A stretch of DNA of 32,577 bases from an uncultured Planctomycetaceae bacterium (GCA_913031625.1 CAJWGB010000039.1:1-32577); one strand, 5' to 3'. Shown: positions 8,427-17,434, counted from the stretch's first letter. Program-made: numbers and translations. Notes: generated by a model not told the origin, from the sequence alone.

Positions 8427-9497
8427 TCAGTCCCAACTGAGTGATCCGCCGGTCTGGTACTCAGTGACACGAGTTTCGAAGAAGTTCTTCTCTTTGCTCA
8501 GGTCAATGGTCTCACTCATCCATGGGAACGGATTCGGTGAGCCATACTGTACTGGCAGGCCAATTCGTTCCAGACGACGGTCGGCAACGTGCTGCACGTA
8601 GTCACGGAACAGTTCAGCGTTCAGTCCCAGAACTCCGCGAGGCAGGCATGATTCTGCGTACTCAACTTCCAGCTCCACAGCGGTGCGAATTCGTTCGATC
8701 ATCGCCTGCTGGAACTCAGGAGTCCAGAGTTCTGGATTCTCAGCCTTGATGCCATTGATCAGGTCGATCCCGAAGTTGAGGTGAATGGTTTCGTCCCGCA
8801 GGATGTACTGCACCTGCTCGCCGATACCAGACATCATATTTCGACGGTGGAACGACAGCAGCATCACGAAGCCACTGTAGAAGAACACGCCTTCCATGAT
8901 GACATAGTAGCCAATCAGGTTCTTCAGGAATGCCTGCTGGCCTTCGAAGGTGTCGGTGTTGAAGTCCGGATCGAGAACTTCAGCCGTCAGCTCCATCTCG
9001 AAGGCGTCTTTCTTGGCGATGGTCGGAATCTCCCGATACATATTGAAAATCTCACCTTCATCGAGGCCCAGGCTTTCAACAACATACAGGAAGGTGTGAG
9101 TGTGAACGGCTTCTTCGAATGCCTGCCGCAGCAGATACTGACGACATTCGGCATTCGTTACATGCTTAAAAATCGCAAGAACAAGATTGTTGCCGACGAG
9201 TGACTCTGCTGTGGAGAAGAAACCAAGGTTTCGCATGATGACCATACGTTCGTCATCGGTCAGTTGCTTGCCTCGCCAGATCTCGACGTCACGATTCATA
9301 GGCACTTCGGTCGGCATCCAGTGATTCGCACAACCGTTAAGGTAGTGCTCCCATGCCCAGTTGTACTTGATGGGCATGAGCTGGTTGACGTCGACCTGAG
9401 CACAGTTGATGAGGCGTTTTTCGGTGGCTTTAAATCGTCCTTCTGTGCCGACGAGGATCTCTTCTTCGGTCGTGGGGCTGGGCTGTTGACTAGACAT
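8427..9497 (-). CDS. nrdB: Ribonucleotide reductase beta subunit, class Ic-type (Phe at radical site)
   Basis: A 356-residue R2 protein that supplies the oxidising equivalent for ribonucleotide reduction by NrdA. The metal ligands are Glu98 (STAES), Glu129 and His132 (EEAVH), Glu202 (IMEGVFF), Glu236 and His239 (RDETIH). Spacing is identical to Chlamydia trachomatis R2 (Glu89, Glu120, His123, Glu193, Glu227, His230). The residue seven after Glu129 is Phe136, where class Ia has its radical tyrosine, and the first ligand is Glu rather than Asp. Both changes define class Ic, which uses a Mn/Fe cofactor instead of a tyrosyl radical. The C-terminal tail ([12 protein letters not shown]) keeps a tyrosine suited to radical transfer. 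It lies 94 bases after nrdA in the same operon. Mn/Fe use is inferred. A class Id dimanganese enzyme is the alternative. Confidence 0.96.
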   Translation of the reverse strand: MSSQQPSPTTEEEILVGTEGRFKATEKRLINCAQVDVNQLMPIKYNWAWEHYLNGCANHWMPTEVPMNRDVEIWRGKQLTDDERMVIMRNLGFFSTAESLVGNNLVLAIFKHVTNAECRQYLLRQAFEEAVHTHTFLYVVESLGLDEGEIFNMYREIPTIAKKDAFEMELTAEVLDPDFNTDTFEGQQAFLKNLIGYYVIMEGVFFYSGFVMLLSFHRRNMMSGIGEQVQYILRDETIHLNFGIDLINGIKAENPELWTPEFQQAMIERIRTAVELEVEYAESCLPRGVLGLNAELFRDYVQHVADRRLERIGLPVQYGSPNPFPWMSETIDLSKEKNFFETRVTEYQTGGSLSWD

Positions 9498-9553
9498 ATC
9501 TGGCTTCCGTGATTGTTGATATTGAGGGGGTTTGTGTTTGCGCGGAAAATCGG

Positions 9554-9579
9554 GGCGGAACCCCGCCAGGGATTCCGCC
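9554..9579. other. Hairpin between nrdA and nrdB
   Basis: GGCGGAA (9554-9560) pairs with TTCCGCC (9573-9579) around a GC-rich loop that can itself form a nested GGGGCGG/CCGCC helix. It sits about 60 bases before the nrdB start in the intercistronic gap. There is no U-tract on the minus-strand side, so it is more likely an RNA-processing or stability element than a terminator. Confidence 0.5.
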
Positions 9580-9591
9580 TCTGAAGGTCCG

Positions 9592-12483
9592 TTACTGGCA
9601 GGCTTCGCAGTCAGGATCGTCCAGCCGGCATGCCTGGAAGTTGGTCATGTCGGTGGCGGGGACTGCGTGAGGTGCCGGAGTCTCAGCTTCGGGGGCATCT
9701 GCACGAACCTGAGTCTGGTCGTCTCGTTGCACCTGAATGTCGCTGGACGCACTGGTGCTCTTCATCCAGCGAGGCTGGACACCATAACTATTGACGTCGA
9801 CGGTTGATTTTTCAATCTGAGTCGCTGCCAGAGTTCGCAGATAGTAGGTCGTCTTGAGACCCTTCTGCCATGCCAGTAAGTACATGTCGTGCAGCTTGCG
9901 TCCGCTTGGCTCGCACATGTAGAGGTTCAGGGACTGTCCCATGTCGATCCACTTCTGACGACGAGACGCACACTCGATAATCCACTTCGGCTCGACTTCA
10001 AAGGACGTGAGATAACGTGCTTTAATATCAGCCGGGACCCGTGGAATTTCAGTGAGCGTACCGTCGAAGTATTTCAAATCGTTCAGCATCTCAGCGTCCC
10101 ACAGTCCACGCTCCTTGAGTTCGTTGACCAGTGAGGTATTCACATGAGTGAACTCGCCTGAGAGATTACTCTTCACATACAGATGCTTGTAGATCGGCTC
10201 GATCGACTGTGACACCCCAATAATGGTGGAAATCGTGGCAGTCGGAGCAATTGCCATACAGTTACTGTTGCGAATGCCGTTGTCCGCAATTTTCTTGCGA
10301 ACAAAGTCCCAGTCCATGGTGGTGGAACGGTCCACATCAATGGTGACGCCTCGTTCTGACTCGAGCAGATCGACGGTATCGATGGGCAGCAGGCCGCGAT
10401 CCCACTTGGAACCGGCGTACGACGAGTAAGTGCCTCGTTCTGCCGCCAGTTCACTGGAAGCGAGAATGGCATAGTAGGAAATGGCTTCCATGCTGCGATC
10501 AGCAAACTCAACAGCTTCCGGACTGGCATAGCTGATATTCATCGCAGCCAGTGCATCCTGGAAGCCCATCAGACCGAGCCCAACTGGTCGGTGCTTCTGG
10601 TTGGAGTTCTTCGCTTCCTCGGTCGGGTAGTAGTTGATGTCGATGACGTTATCGAGCATTCGCATGGCTGTCCGAACTGTGTTCTCCAGCAGTTCAACAT
10701 CCAGCTGACCATCAACAATGTGACGCCGCAGGTTGACCGAACCAAGGTTACAGACGGCAGTTTCTGCTTCGGATGTGTTCAGCAGAATCTCTGTGCAGAG
10801 GTTACTGCTGTGAACGACACCCGCGTGATCCTGAGGTGACCGAATGTTTGACGGGTCTTTCCATGTGATCCACGGGTGACCTGTTTCAAACAGTCGAGTC
10901 AGCATCTTACGCCAGAGTTCGACAGCAGGCAGCCGACGGTGCATGTCGATCTTGCCCTCGTCTGCCAGCCGTTCGTATTCGACGTAACGTTCTTCGAATG
11001 CTCGACCGACCAGATCGTGCAGGTCGGGGACTTCGTCCGGGCTGAAGAGAGTCCATTCCTCGTTGTTCTGCACACGCTTCATGAACACGTCAGGAATCCA
11101 GTTGGCGGTGTGCATATCGTGCGTCCGCCGACGGTCGTCTCCTGTGTTCTTTCGCAGATCCAGAAACTCTTCCAGATCCATGTGCCACGTTTCGAGGTAC
11201 GAACAGACAGCTCCCTTGCGCTTTCCACCCTGATTGACGGCAACAGCTGTGTCGTTGACCACTTTCAGGAATGGAATGACGCCCTGGCTGCGACCATTGG
11301 TGCCCTTGATGTAGGAGTTGGTTGCACGGATGCTGGTCCAGTCGTTTCCAAGGCCTCCTGCCCACTTGCTCAGGCGAGCATTGTCAGAAACACACTTGAA
11401 GATGTGTTCCAGATTGTCGCTGACGGTAGACAGGTAGCAGGAACTCAGCTGAGGATGATTGGTAGCAGAGTTAAACAGCGTTGGCGTGGCGGAGGTGAAC
11501 CGCATACTGGAAAGCAGATTGTAGAACTCAATCGCTCGCTCTTCCTTCTGCTCTTCATTGACTGCCAGTCCCATTGCGACACGCATCCAGAAATACTGGG
11601 GCATCTCGATGCGACGGTTGTCGATGTGCAGAAGATAGCGGTCATAGACTGCCTGCAGACCGGGATACTTGAACAGGTTGTCCTGAGATGGCTGCAGTGC
11701 TTCCGCAAGTCGAGTCAAATCGTATCGTCGCAGGTCCGGTGTCAGTCGATCCGCCACAATTCCGTCAATGACGTAGTGTTCAAACTGATTCCGATACAGT
11801 CGCTCATACTCATCTGCGTCAACAGGCGCACTTCCGAGTGCTTCGTTGGAGATGACCATTCGCAGCAGGCGAGCGGCAACGGTATCGTATGCAGGATCGA
11901 TTTCGATTCGCGAACGAGCTGCCAGGATCATGGCTCGATAGATCTCAGCCACAGAAATCCCGTCAAACACGGACTTCATGACTTCTTCGAGCAGTACGTC
12001 CGGCTCGCAGTCCGGCAGGCCGTCACATGCCGCTTCGAATCGAATGCTGATTCGTTTGGCGTCAAACGGCACAGAGACCCCATCTTCCAGCAAAACACTG
12101 ATGCGAGGGCGTGAATCCTCAACCTCTTCCGGACCTTCGACCGGCTGCAGGCTGCGAATCTTCTCGTGTTCCGCTCGGTAGACGATATAGCGACGAGCAA
12201 CACGGTAGTGTCCTCGCTTCATGAGCAGGATTTCAACCATATCCTGCACACGCTCAACGTCAGTTCCATCCTGTGTGCCGGCCTCTTCGGCGACGCTTTC
12301 GGAGACTTCTTCTGTAATCTCGCGAATTTCCTGGTCCGTTTTCTCGTCCAGGGGCTGGCCGTCGGCCAGATTCATTTCAGCGCGAAAAGCGTTGGCAATT
12401 GCTCGGCCGATCAGGCCATCATCAAATGGAGCAACTCGACCATCCCGCTTACGGATAACCCATTCAGATCGTGCACGAATCAT
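9592..12483 (-). CDS. nrdA: Ribonucleotide reductase alpha subunit with two ATP-cones
   Basis: A 963-residue class I large subunit that reduces ribonucleoside diphosphates. Two N-terminal ATP-cone modules (~5-105 and ~126-212) precede the ten-stranded barrel. Active-site residues are Cys349 (LSSCYLST), Asn561/Cys563/Glu565 (NLCTE), Cys578 (AVCNLGS), Tyr880-Tyr881 (TTYYLRT) for radical transfer, and the C-terminal shuttle pair Cys959/Cys962 (DCEACQ). Two cones are more than in E. coli (one). Extra cones also occur in chlamydial NrdA. The ATG at 12483 has GAGGAG nine bases upstream and starts just before the first cone. nrdB follows after 94 bases. A promoter with NrdR-like boxes lies about 400 bases upstream. 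The beta subunit's class Ic ligands imply this is the partner of a Mn/Fe enzyme. Confidence 0.97.
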   Translation of the reverse strand: MIRARSEWVIRKRDGRVAPFDDGLIGRAIANAFRAEMNLADGQPLDEKTDQEIREITEEVSESVAEEAGTQDGTDVERVQDMVEILLMKRGHYRVARRYIVYRAEHEKIRSLQPVEGPEEVEDSRPRISVLLEDGVSVPFDAKRISIRFEAACDGLPDCEPDVLLEEVMKSVFDGISVAEIYRAMILAARSRIEIDPAYDTVAARLLRMVISNEALGSAPVDADEYERLYRNQFEHYVIDGIVADRLTPDLRRYDLTRLAEALQPSQDNLFKYPGLQAVYDRYLLHIDNRRIEMPQYFWMRVAMGLAVNEEQKEERAIEFYNLLSSMRFTSATPTLFNSATNHPQLSSCYLSTVSDNLEHIFKCVSDNARLSKWAGGLGNDWTSIRATNSYIKGTNGRSQGVIPFLKVVNDTAVAVNQGGKRKGAVCSYLETWHMDLEEFLDLRKNTGDDRRRTHDMHTANWIPDVFMKRVQNNEEWTLFSPDEVPDLHDLVGRAFEERYVEYERLADEGKIDMHRRLPAVELWRKMLTRLFETGHPWITWKDPSNIRSPQDHAGVVHSSNLCTEILLNTSEAETAVCNLGSVNLRRHIVDGQLDVELLENTVRTAMRMLDNVIDINYYPTEEAKNSNQKHRPVGLGLMGFQDALAAMNISYASPEAVEFADRSMEAISYYAILASSELAAERGTYSSYAGSKWDRGLLPIDTVDLLESERGVTIDVDRSTTMDWDFVRKKIADNGIRNSNCMAIAPTATISTIIGVSQSIEPIYKHLYVKSNLSGEFTHVNTSLVNELKERGLWDAEMLNDLKYFDGTLTEIPRVPADIKARYLTSFEVEPKWIIECASRRQKWIDMGQSLNLYMCEPSGRKLHDMYLLAWQKGLKTTYYLRTLAATQIEKSTVDVNSYGVQPRWMKSTSASSDIQVQRDDQTQVRADAPEAETPAPHAVPATDMTNFQACRLDDPDCEACQ

Positions 12484-12630
12484 TCGATGCGACTCCTCTT
12501 TTCATCCAGGTGAAAACTGCACGTCTTGTGCAGGTATTCCATCACAAAAATCCATACCACTGACGGTATCAAGAGCCCCGATGGCATCTTCAACGCGCAG
12601 CAGTTCCGTTTTGACATCAGGCGCAGCACT
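12484..12630 (-). other. nrdA-proximal leader with small hairpins
   Basis: This stretch lies between the candidate small ORF and nrdA. It contains the perfect inverted repeat CTGCAC/GTGCAG (12517-12522 and 12528-12533) just upstream of the nrdA ribosome site and a weaker ATACC/GGTAT pair at about 12555-12570. I looked for B12-riboswitch boxes, because some class I reductases are controlled that way, and found none. Confidence 0.35.
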
Positions 12631-12831
12631 TCACGCTTTCGTTTCGGTCCGGGGAGTCAGCAGAGAGTGCTGAGAGAATTCCAGGAGCGCGGGAGAGCGG
12701 CTTGAGAGGAGCTGAGAGAGATGTCGATCGACCTCCTGTCGAAAAATTGCGATCCATGCGGAGACAAAGAATAAGACGCTCCAACAGCATGTCAAACCAG
12801 TTGGAATTCCGTTCACAAGTGTTTGGGACAT
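12631..12831 (-). CDS. Candidate small membrane protein in the nrdAB leader
   Basis: A 66-residue frame starting with ATG at 12831, with AAGG five bases upstream. The predicted start of transcription is about 50 bases before it, so this would be the first gene of the reductase transcript. Residues ~11-30 (TGLTCCWSVLFFVSAWIAIF) form one good hydrophobic helix containing a Cys-Cys pair, followed by a polar tail rich in Ser, Arg and Gln. I do not recognise a family. In favour: its position under NrdR-like control, its ribosome site, and otherwise a 400-base leader with no explanation. Against: small frames arise by chance, the tail composition is nondescript, and the frame extends further upstream through the operator to 12921, where it cannot be translated from this promoter. 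It is a candidate only. Confidence 0.4.
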   Translation of the reverse strand: MSQTLVNGIPTGLTCCWSVLFFVSAWIAIFRQEVDRHLSQLLSSRSPALLEFSQHSLLTPRTETKA

Positions 12832-12884
12832 AAGCCCTTGCGGCACAGAATCCTTCACCAGCCAAATTTGGTCTGTTAACGTCT

Positions 12885-12933
12885 CTTCGCAATATAGTGG
12901 GCTCAAAAAAGCTGTCAACACTAAATGTTGTGT
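12885..12933 (-). promoter_or_regulatory. Paired NrdR-type boxes over the nrdAB promoter
   Basis: Read on the minus strand, ACACAACATTTAGTGT (12933-12918) matches the NrdR box consensus acaCwAtATaTwGtgt at 14 of 16 positions. A second, weaker box, CCACTATATTGCGAAG (12900-12885), keeps the CnATAT half. The two start 33 bases apart, about three helical turns, as NrdR box pairs do. The first abuts and slightly overlaps the -35, the second covers the -10, which is the usual repressing arrangement. NrdR is an ATP-cone/zinc-ribbon repressor of reductase operons. Its gene is not in this window. Confidence 0.75.
12891..12918 (-). promoter_or_regulatory. Sigma-70-like promoter of the nrdAB operon
   Basis: On the minus strand TTGACA (12918-12913) is followed by a 16-base spacer and TATATT (12896-12891). 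Initiation would fall near 12884, leaving about 400 bases of leader before nrdA. A perfect -35 and near-perfect -10, both inside NrdR-type boxes, make this the best promoter in the window. Confidence 0.75.
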
Positions 12934-13269
12934 ACTGGGAAGATCGGAACCACAAGGCGAAGTTCGCCAGAGAATTCCCTGAGATTCTGAATTTCATTTT
13001 TTTCTGAGCACCCCGCCGGCGCATTTCCTCCCTCTGATCAAAGCCGATCTGCTCAGTGAATCCAGCCTGTGGCACCACTGCCCGGCACCAGGCTATGATT
13101 CTGAACTTCCCTGACTAACGAGTTATGTCACTGATGTGCCGTTCGTCTGCAGGCTCTGCACCCGGTGCAGTTCTTTACAATCTGCCTGTCAATCCTTCGC
13201 AATTGCTTAATATTTCCGCTCACAACGGCGATTCTGTTCGACCTGCCAGGTACCCCATTGAGAATCAAT
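12934..13269 (+). other. Divergent intergenic region with a 15-base palindrome
   Basis: This region separates the nrd promoter from the esterase/PQQ gene. It contains CTGCACC-C-GGTGCAG (13156-13170), a perfect seven-base inverted repeat suited to a dimeric repressor, about 100 bases before the 13270 start. No promoter for the rightward genes stands out. An AT-rich patch at 13201-13215 is the best place for a -10. Frames crossing the region look non-coding. Confidence 0.4.
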
Positions 13270-15693
13270 ATGAATCGTCTTCTGCTCATCACCGTATTGC
13301 TCCCGCTCACTTCTGTCTGCTCGGCCCAGAAGAAGGTTGTTGCCCTCCCGGAATCGGTCACAGTTGAACCCCGCATCACCTACGCAGATCGGGATGGTCA
13401 CAAACTGACTCTGGATGTGTATCGCCCGAAGAGCCCGGCACGAAAAATGCCGGTCGTGGTCTTTGTTCACGGTGGTGGCTGGAAGAACGGTAGCAGTCAA
13501 AGCGCCCGGAAGAATGCTGCGTGGCTGGCGGAAGACGGGTTTGCCGTTGTCGCGATTAACTATCGGCTGACTGATGTTGCTCAGTGGCCCGCACAGATTG
13601 ATGACTGTTATGAGGCGGTCCGCTGGGTGCGCCGTTCGGCTGACGAATATGGGTTCGATGCAACGCGTGTCGGAGCATGGGGGACATCTGCGGGCGCACA
13701 CCTGGCAGCTTTGATGGGTACACGCAGATACCCGGACAAAGAAGAAGTCAGCAGTGAAGTCCAGGCCGTGTGCGACTGGTTCGGGCCAACAGAACTGCTC
13801 ACCATGCCGCCAAACAACGTCGGCAATGGACGCACTGAAGCCGACATTGCCGTTTCCAATGGTGCAAAACTGTTGGGGGCGACCGTCCGAGATGTGCCGG
13901 AGAAGGCCAGAGATGCGAGTGCACTGGACAATGTCTCTTATTCGTCTTCACCGTTCCTGATCATGCATGGCAGCCAGGACAAAGGCGTTCCCATCGAACA
14001 GAGTGCCAGGCTGCACTCAAAGCTCACCTCCATGGGCGTTGAAGCGACTCTGGAAGTCATTCAGGGAGCCGGCCACGGTGGCAAACTGTTCCAGACTCCG
14101 GATGCCAGAGGTTACGTGCGGTCATTCTTCACTCGCCACCTGATGAGCAACTGGTCGCAGGGACAGGGAGATGCCGGAACGCTGACGTCCGGCGAACTTG
14201 TTCCGAATACATTCAGTGTGGAGACAAACAAAAACATTCGCTGGAAGCGCGATCTGCCTGAGACTGGACAGAGTGCTGTTACCGTCTTCGGCAATCGCCT
14301 CTTCTTTACAACCATGAAGCAGGTCGATGCCGATGCCGAACTGGGCACAGATATCGTGGCATGGTGCTGCAATGCGGACACTGGAGAAGTCATCTGGAAC
14401 CGCCCTGTGAAGGCCGAGCATCCTCTTCGCCTTTCCGGCTGCTTCAGTGACAGTTCATCGCCTCCCCCGGTGACCGACGGACGATATGTCGTGTTCTTCA
14501 ACGCCTCAGGGCGCATCACCTGTTTTGACATGGATGGCAAAGAGCAATGGTCTCGGGGAAAGATGGCCGTTGGCAGAAGCCAGCCGTTCCTGCAGGACGG
14601 AAGAATTGTCAACAGCCGACTGGTGTATACGCGTCAGAAGTACATGCCCGAAAAGGGGCACTTCACGCATGAACACAAGGACGCCCCTGAATCTCTCTGG
14701 ACGAATCTGGAAGCAATCGACCTCGAAACAGGAGACCCGGCATGGAGCAGCAGCTGCGGCGTCAACATGGGATGCATCCCGTCGCCGCTCAGCCTGTCAC
14801 GAGGACGAAAGGTGATCTTTGTAGGGCGCGGCGGAGGTCATTCACCCCCGGAGAAGCCGGAAGGCGTTTCCATGATTAACGCACTGGACGGAAGCACTAT
14901 CTGGACGCTGCCACTCGAAGGATACATGAGTACGCAGACATACGGAGTCTTTGGCTCCCATGTCATGATTTTCCATAAAGACGAACACCTGTGGGTCAAC
15001 GTGGAATCCGGTCAGATTGATCGTCGAATTTCTATTTGTAATGACGTCACTGTCCACGGATGGAGCAAAGAAGGGTATGCGACTCGTAAAGAGAGTCTTC
15101 CTGCCAAAGGGAAACGCAGCATCATTCAACAGTCTAATGTGGTGGTCGGTCACTATCATTTCTTTCGAAGTTACACACACCCCTACCTCGGACGGATTAA
15201 CCTGACGACCGGGGATTTGGAATACCTTCAGGTTCCCGTTCAGCAGCGTAGAACGCCGAATGGCGAAACTGAAGCACTCTTCGATGCGTCGCAGATGAGT
15301 AAACCGATTCCGAAGGACAGGAAGGAACGGCCGTTTGGAACGGGGACAACCATCAGCTTTGTGGCGTGGGATCTCAACGATGTTGCGAACAACAACGGGC
15401 ATCAGGTGATGGGTGATGCGCGAAGTCAGGGCAACGGCTGGGGGCATCATGCGTCAGCTATTCCAACGGCTGCTGGCGGATGCGTTTACTTCCCAATCAT
15501 GTCCGGAATGGTTTATGTGGTGGATGCCAAAGCAGATAGGTTCGACGACTCAGCACTTGTCAGCGTGAGTGACCTTGGCCCCGTCAATCGAACGTGGACT
15601 CGCAGTTGTTTGACATTTGCACATGGTCGTATCTACGCACGAACGATCAAACACCTGATTTGCATCGAGCAGCCTGCCGAGGAAACCGACTAA
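13270..15693 (+). CDS. Exported esterase fused to a PQQ-like beta-propeller
   Basis: An 807-residue protein. The frame is open from 13165, but the ATG at 13270 starts a clean signal peptide (MNRLLLITVLLPLTSVCSAQ). Residues ~25-295 are a BD-FAE/hormone-sensitive-lipase-type alpha/beta-hydrolase: oxyanion HGGGW (67-71), nucleophile GTSAG (Ser140), acid in HGSQDKG (Asp237) and His269 in GAGHGG. Residues ~320-800 have the repeating pattern of PQQ-like propeller blades (for example LFFTTMKQ, IVAWCCNADTGEVIW, ITCFDMDGKEQWS, INALDGSTIW and VYVVDAKAD). No cofactor- or metal-binding set typical of PQQ dehydrogenases is obvious, so the propeller is probably a binding scaffold. Its stop overlaps the start of the Tat amidase (TAATG), suggesting coupling. 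The likely role is hydrolysis of an esterified carbohydrate outside the cytoplasm. Confidence 0.88.
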   Translation: MNRLLLITVLLPLTSVCSAQKKVVALPESVTVEPRITYADRDGHKLTLDVYRPKSPARKMPVVVFVHGGGWKNGSSQSARKNAAWLAEDGFAVVAINYRLTDVAQWPAQIDDCYEAVRWVRRSADEYGFDATRVGAWGTSAGAHLAALMGTRRYPDKEEVSSEVQAVCDWFGPTELLTMPPNNVGNGRTEADIAVSNGAKLLGATVRDVPEKARDASALDNVSYSSSPFLIMHGSQDKGVPIEQSARLHSKLTSMGVEATLEVIQGAGHGGKLFQTPDARGYVRSFFTRHLMSNWSQGQGDAGTLTSGELVPNTFSVETNKNIRWKRDLPETGQSAVTVFGNRLFFTTMKQVDADAELGTDIVAWCCNADTGEVIWNRPVKAEHPLRLSGCFSDSSSPPPVTDGRYVVFFNASGRITCFDMDGKEQWSRGKMAVGRSQPFLQDGRIVNSRLVYTRQKYMPEKGHFTHEHKDAPESLWTNLEAIDLETGDPAWSSSCGVNMGCIPSPLSLSRGRKVIFVGRGGGHSPPEKPEGVSMINALDGSTIWTLPLEGYMSTQTYGVFGSHVMIFHKDEHLWVNVESGQIDRRISICNDVTVHGWSKEGYATRKESLPAKGKRSIIQQSNVVVGHYHFFRSYTHPYLGRINLTTGDLEYLQVPVQQRRTPNGETEALFDASQMSKPIPKDRKERPFGTGTTISFVAWDLNDVANNNGHQVMGDARSQGNGWGHHASAIPTAAGGCVYFPIMSGMVYVVDAKADRFDDSALVSVSDLGPVNRTWTRSCLTFAHGRIYARTIKHLICIEQPAEETD

Positions 15694-17405
15694 TGACAAG
15701 CGATAACGGTCAGACACGAAGATCAGTTTTGGGAGCACTGGCGGCTTTAGGTGTCGGCTCAACAGCATTCCAGCGGGCCGTCGCCCAGCAGGCTGCCATT
15801 CGCGGTGCGATCGATGCCGAAATGATCGAGCAGGCCGAATGGGTGGCAGGTGTCACTCTCCCGGAGGGTGATCGCGCCGGTGTGGCTGCTGCGGTAGCAC
15901 GAGTCCTGCGAAAGCGAGAGCAGCTGTATGAGGTTGAGATCGGTTACGACGAGTTGCCGTCGCTCAGATTCGATCCCGAAGCTGCGGATCCGGACGCTGC
16001 CCGGCGAGCGTCCCAGTGTCCGGCACACCTTGAATCCTGCAAACCAAAGCCAGCGGCACCGAAGGCCGATGATGGCTGGTCATGGCTCACCATCCGCCAG
16101 TTGGGACTGGCGCTTCGAACCGGGGCAGTGACTTCCGTGGGGCTCACGGCGTACTTTTTGAACCGACTGAAGGAATTGAACGTCGTTCTGAAATGCGTCG
16201 TCACACTGACTGAGGATCTTGCTTACAGACAGGCAGAGCGCGCCGATAAAGAACTGGCTGCAGGGAAAGATCGTGGGCCACTCCATGGTATTCCGTGGGG
16301 CGCGAAAGATCTAATTGCTGTAACCGGCTACCCCACCACCTGGGGAGCACCGCAGTTCAAAGACCAGACACTTGAGGAGACGGCCACTGTCGCACAGAAG
16401 ATGGAAGCCGCCGGAGCCGTCCTGATCGCCAAGCTCTCACTGGGGGCCCTTGCCATGGGAGATCGCTGGTTTGGTGGCCAGACGAGAAACCCATGGAACC
16501 CCAGGCAGGGCAGCAGCGGTAGCTCGGCCGGTTCCGCTTCCGCGGTCTCTGCAGGAGCTCTTCCTGTCGCTTTGGGAAGTGAAACGCTGGGCAGTATTGT
16601 TTCCCCCAGCAAACGCTGCGGCGTGACGGGACTGCGTCCTACGTTCGGACGGGTGAGCCGTGCGGGATGTATGTCATTGTCGTGGTCAATGGACAAGATT
16701 GGTCCGATCGCCCGATCGGTCGATGACTGTGGAATCGTTTTCGACGTGCTGAACGGGCGTGACCCTGCCGATCCAACCACGGTTGATCGCTGGTTTGAAT
16801 GGCCGATGAAGGCAGACCTGAAGGGGCTGCAGGTTGGTCGTGTCGAGAATGTTCGCAAGACCCCCGAAGAGGAACGGCTGCTTGGAATCCTTGAGGAATG
16901 TGGCGCGAACATCGTGCCCGTTCGGCTTCCGGATGAGTTTTCTGAGTGGGCGCTGACTGTCATGCTGGATGCCGAAGCGGCAGCCGTCTTTCATCCGCTG
17001 GTTGCTGAAAATAACCTGGACGGGATCAACAGCTGGTCACAGATCTTTCAAAAGATGCACTACTTTACGGCGGTCGACTATCTGCATGCGGCTCGCGTTC
17101 GATCGCGTTTGATGAAATTGATGCACGGAGTCTTCGATACTGTTGATGTTTATGTTGGCAGTGGTGACCTTGGAATTACCAATTTGACGGGCCACCCGAC
17201 AGTCGTTCAGCCCGTTTTGAAGAGTGAGGGAGAATACAGTCAGCCTCAATGTGCGACGCTGTCCAGTCGACTGTATGATGAAGCAACGCTGCTTGCGATG
17301 GCATCCATAGTGGAAGACAAGGTTCAGCCCGGACAGTGGCGCCCAACAATTGAAATGCCGAAGCCTGCCGTCGAAGAGTCGTCAGCGATTGACGACGATA
17401 ACTAA
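15693..17405 (+). CDS. Tat-exported amidase (amidase signature family)
   Basis: A 570-residue enzyme with a twin-arginine signal (TRRSVLGALAALGVGSTAF, residues 8-26), so it is exported folded. Residues 1-125 are otherwise a poorly conserved helical segment. The amidase domain begins near 130. Its Ser-cisSer-Lys triad is Lys205 (GIPWGAKDL), cis-Ser277 in GSSGSSAGSASA and nucleophile Ser301 in GSETLGSIVSPS. The last motif departs from the usual GSDTGGSIRxPA: Leu replaces a glycine and the arginine is missing, which may alter the oxyanion hole or substrate. The start overlaps the previous stop by one base. An open frame extends further upstream inside the previous gene, but the Tat signal fixes the start. 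The GTPase gene follows after 38 bases. The substrate is unknown. The pairing with a metal-handling GTPase may be incidental. Confidence 0.9.
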   Translation: MTSDNGQTRRSVLGALAALGVGSTAFQRAVAQQAAIRGAIDAEMIEQAEWVAGVTLPEGDRAGVAAAVARVLRKREQLYEVEIGYDELPSLRFDPEAADPDAARRASQCPAHLESCKPKPAAPKADDGWSWLTIRQLGLALRTGAVTSVGLTAYFLNRLKELNVVLKCVVTLTEDLAYRQAERADKELAAGKDRGPLHGIPWGAKDLIAVTGYPTTWGAPQFKDQTLEETATVAQKMEAAGAVLIAKLSLGALAMGDRWFGGQTRNPWNPRQGSSGSSAGSASAVSAGALPVALGSETLGSIVSPSKRCGVTGLRPTFGRVSRAGCMSLSWSMDKIGPIARSVDDCGIVFDVLNGRDPADPTTVDRWFEWPMKADLKGLQVGRVENVRKTPEEERLLGILEECGANIVPVRLPDEFSEWALTVMLDAEAAAVFHPLVAENNLDGINSWSQIFQKMHYFTAVDYLHAARVRSRLMKLMHGVFDTVDVYVGSGDLGITNLTGHPTVVQPVLKSEGEYSQPQCATLSSRLYDEATLLAMASIVEDKVQPGQWRPTIEMPKPAVEESSAIDDDN

Positions 17406-17434
17406 CCTCAGTCTGAGGTGGCGTGATTCACGCC
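17406..17434 (+). promoter_or_regulatory. Two back-to-back palindromes before the G3E GTPase
   Basis: CCTCAG-T-CTGAGG (17406-17418) is followed one base later by GGCGTG-ATT-CACGCC (17420-17434). The second touches the GGAG ribosome site at 17435-17438, so a hairpin there could modulate translation of the GTPase. They could also be a dimeric-protein site. There is no U-run, so neither is a terminator. Confidence 0.45.

Noticed and set aside
10876-12114. A 412-codon open frame on the plus strand inside nrdA
   Set aside because: It lies entirely antisense to nrdA, whose motifs are unambiguous; it has no recognisable domain and arises from the complementary codon bias.
12484-12884. Cobalamin riboswitch in the nrdA leader
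   Set aside because: B12-controlled class I reductases are known, but I found no B12-box-like sequence or matching core in this leader.
12617-13078. A 153-codon minus-strand frame across the nrd promoter region
   Set aside because: It starts upstream of the promoter, runs through the NrdR-like boxes, has no ribosome site and an unnatural composition; only the shorter frame at 12631-12831 is kept as a candidate.
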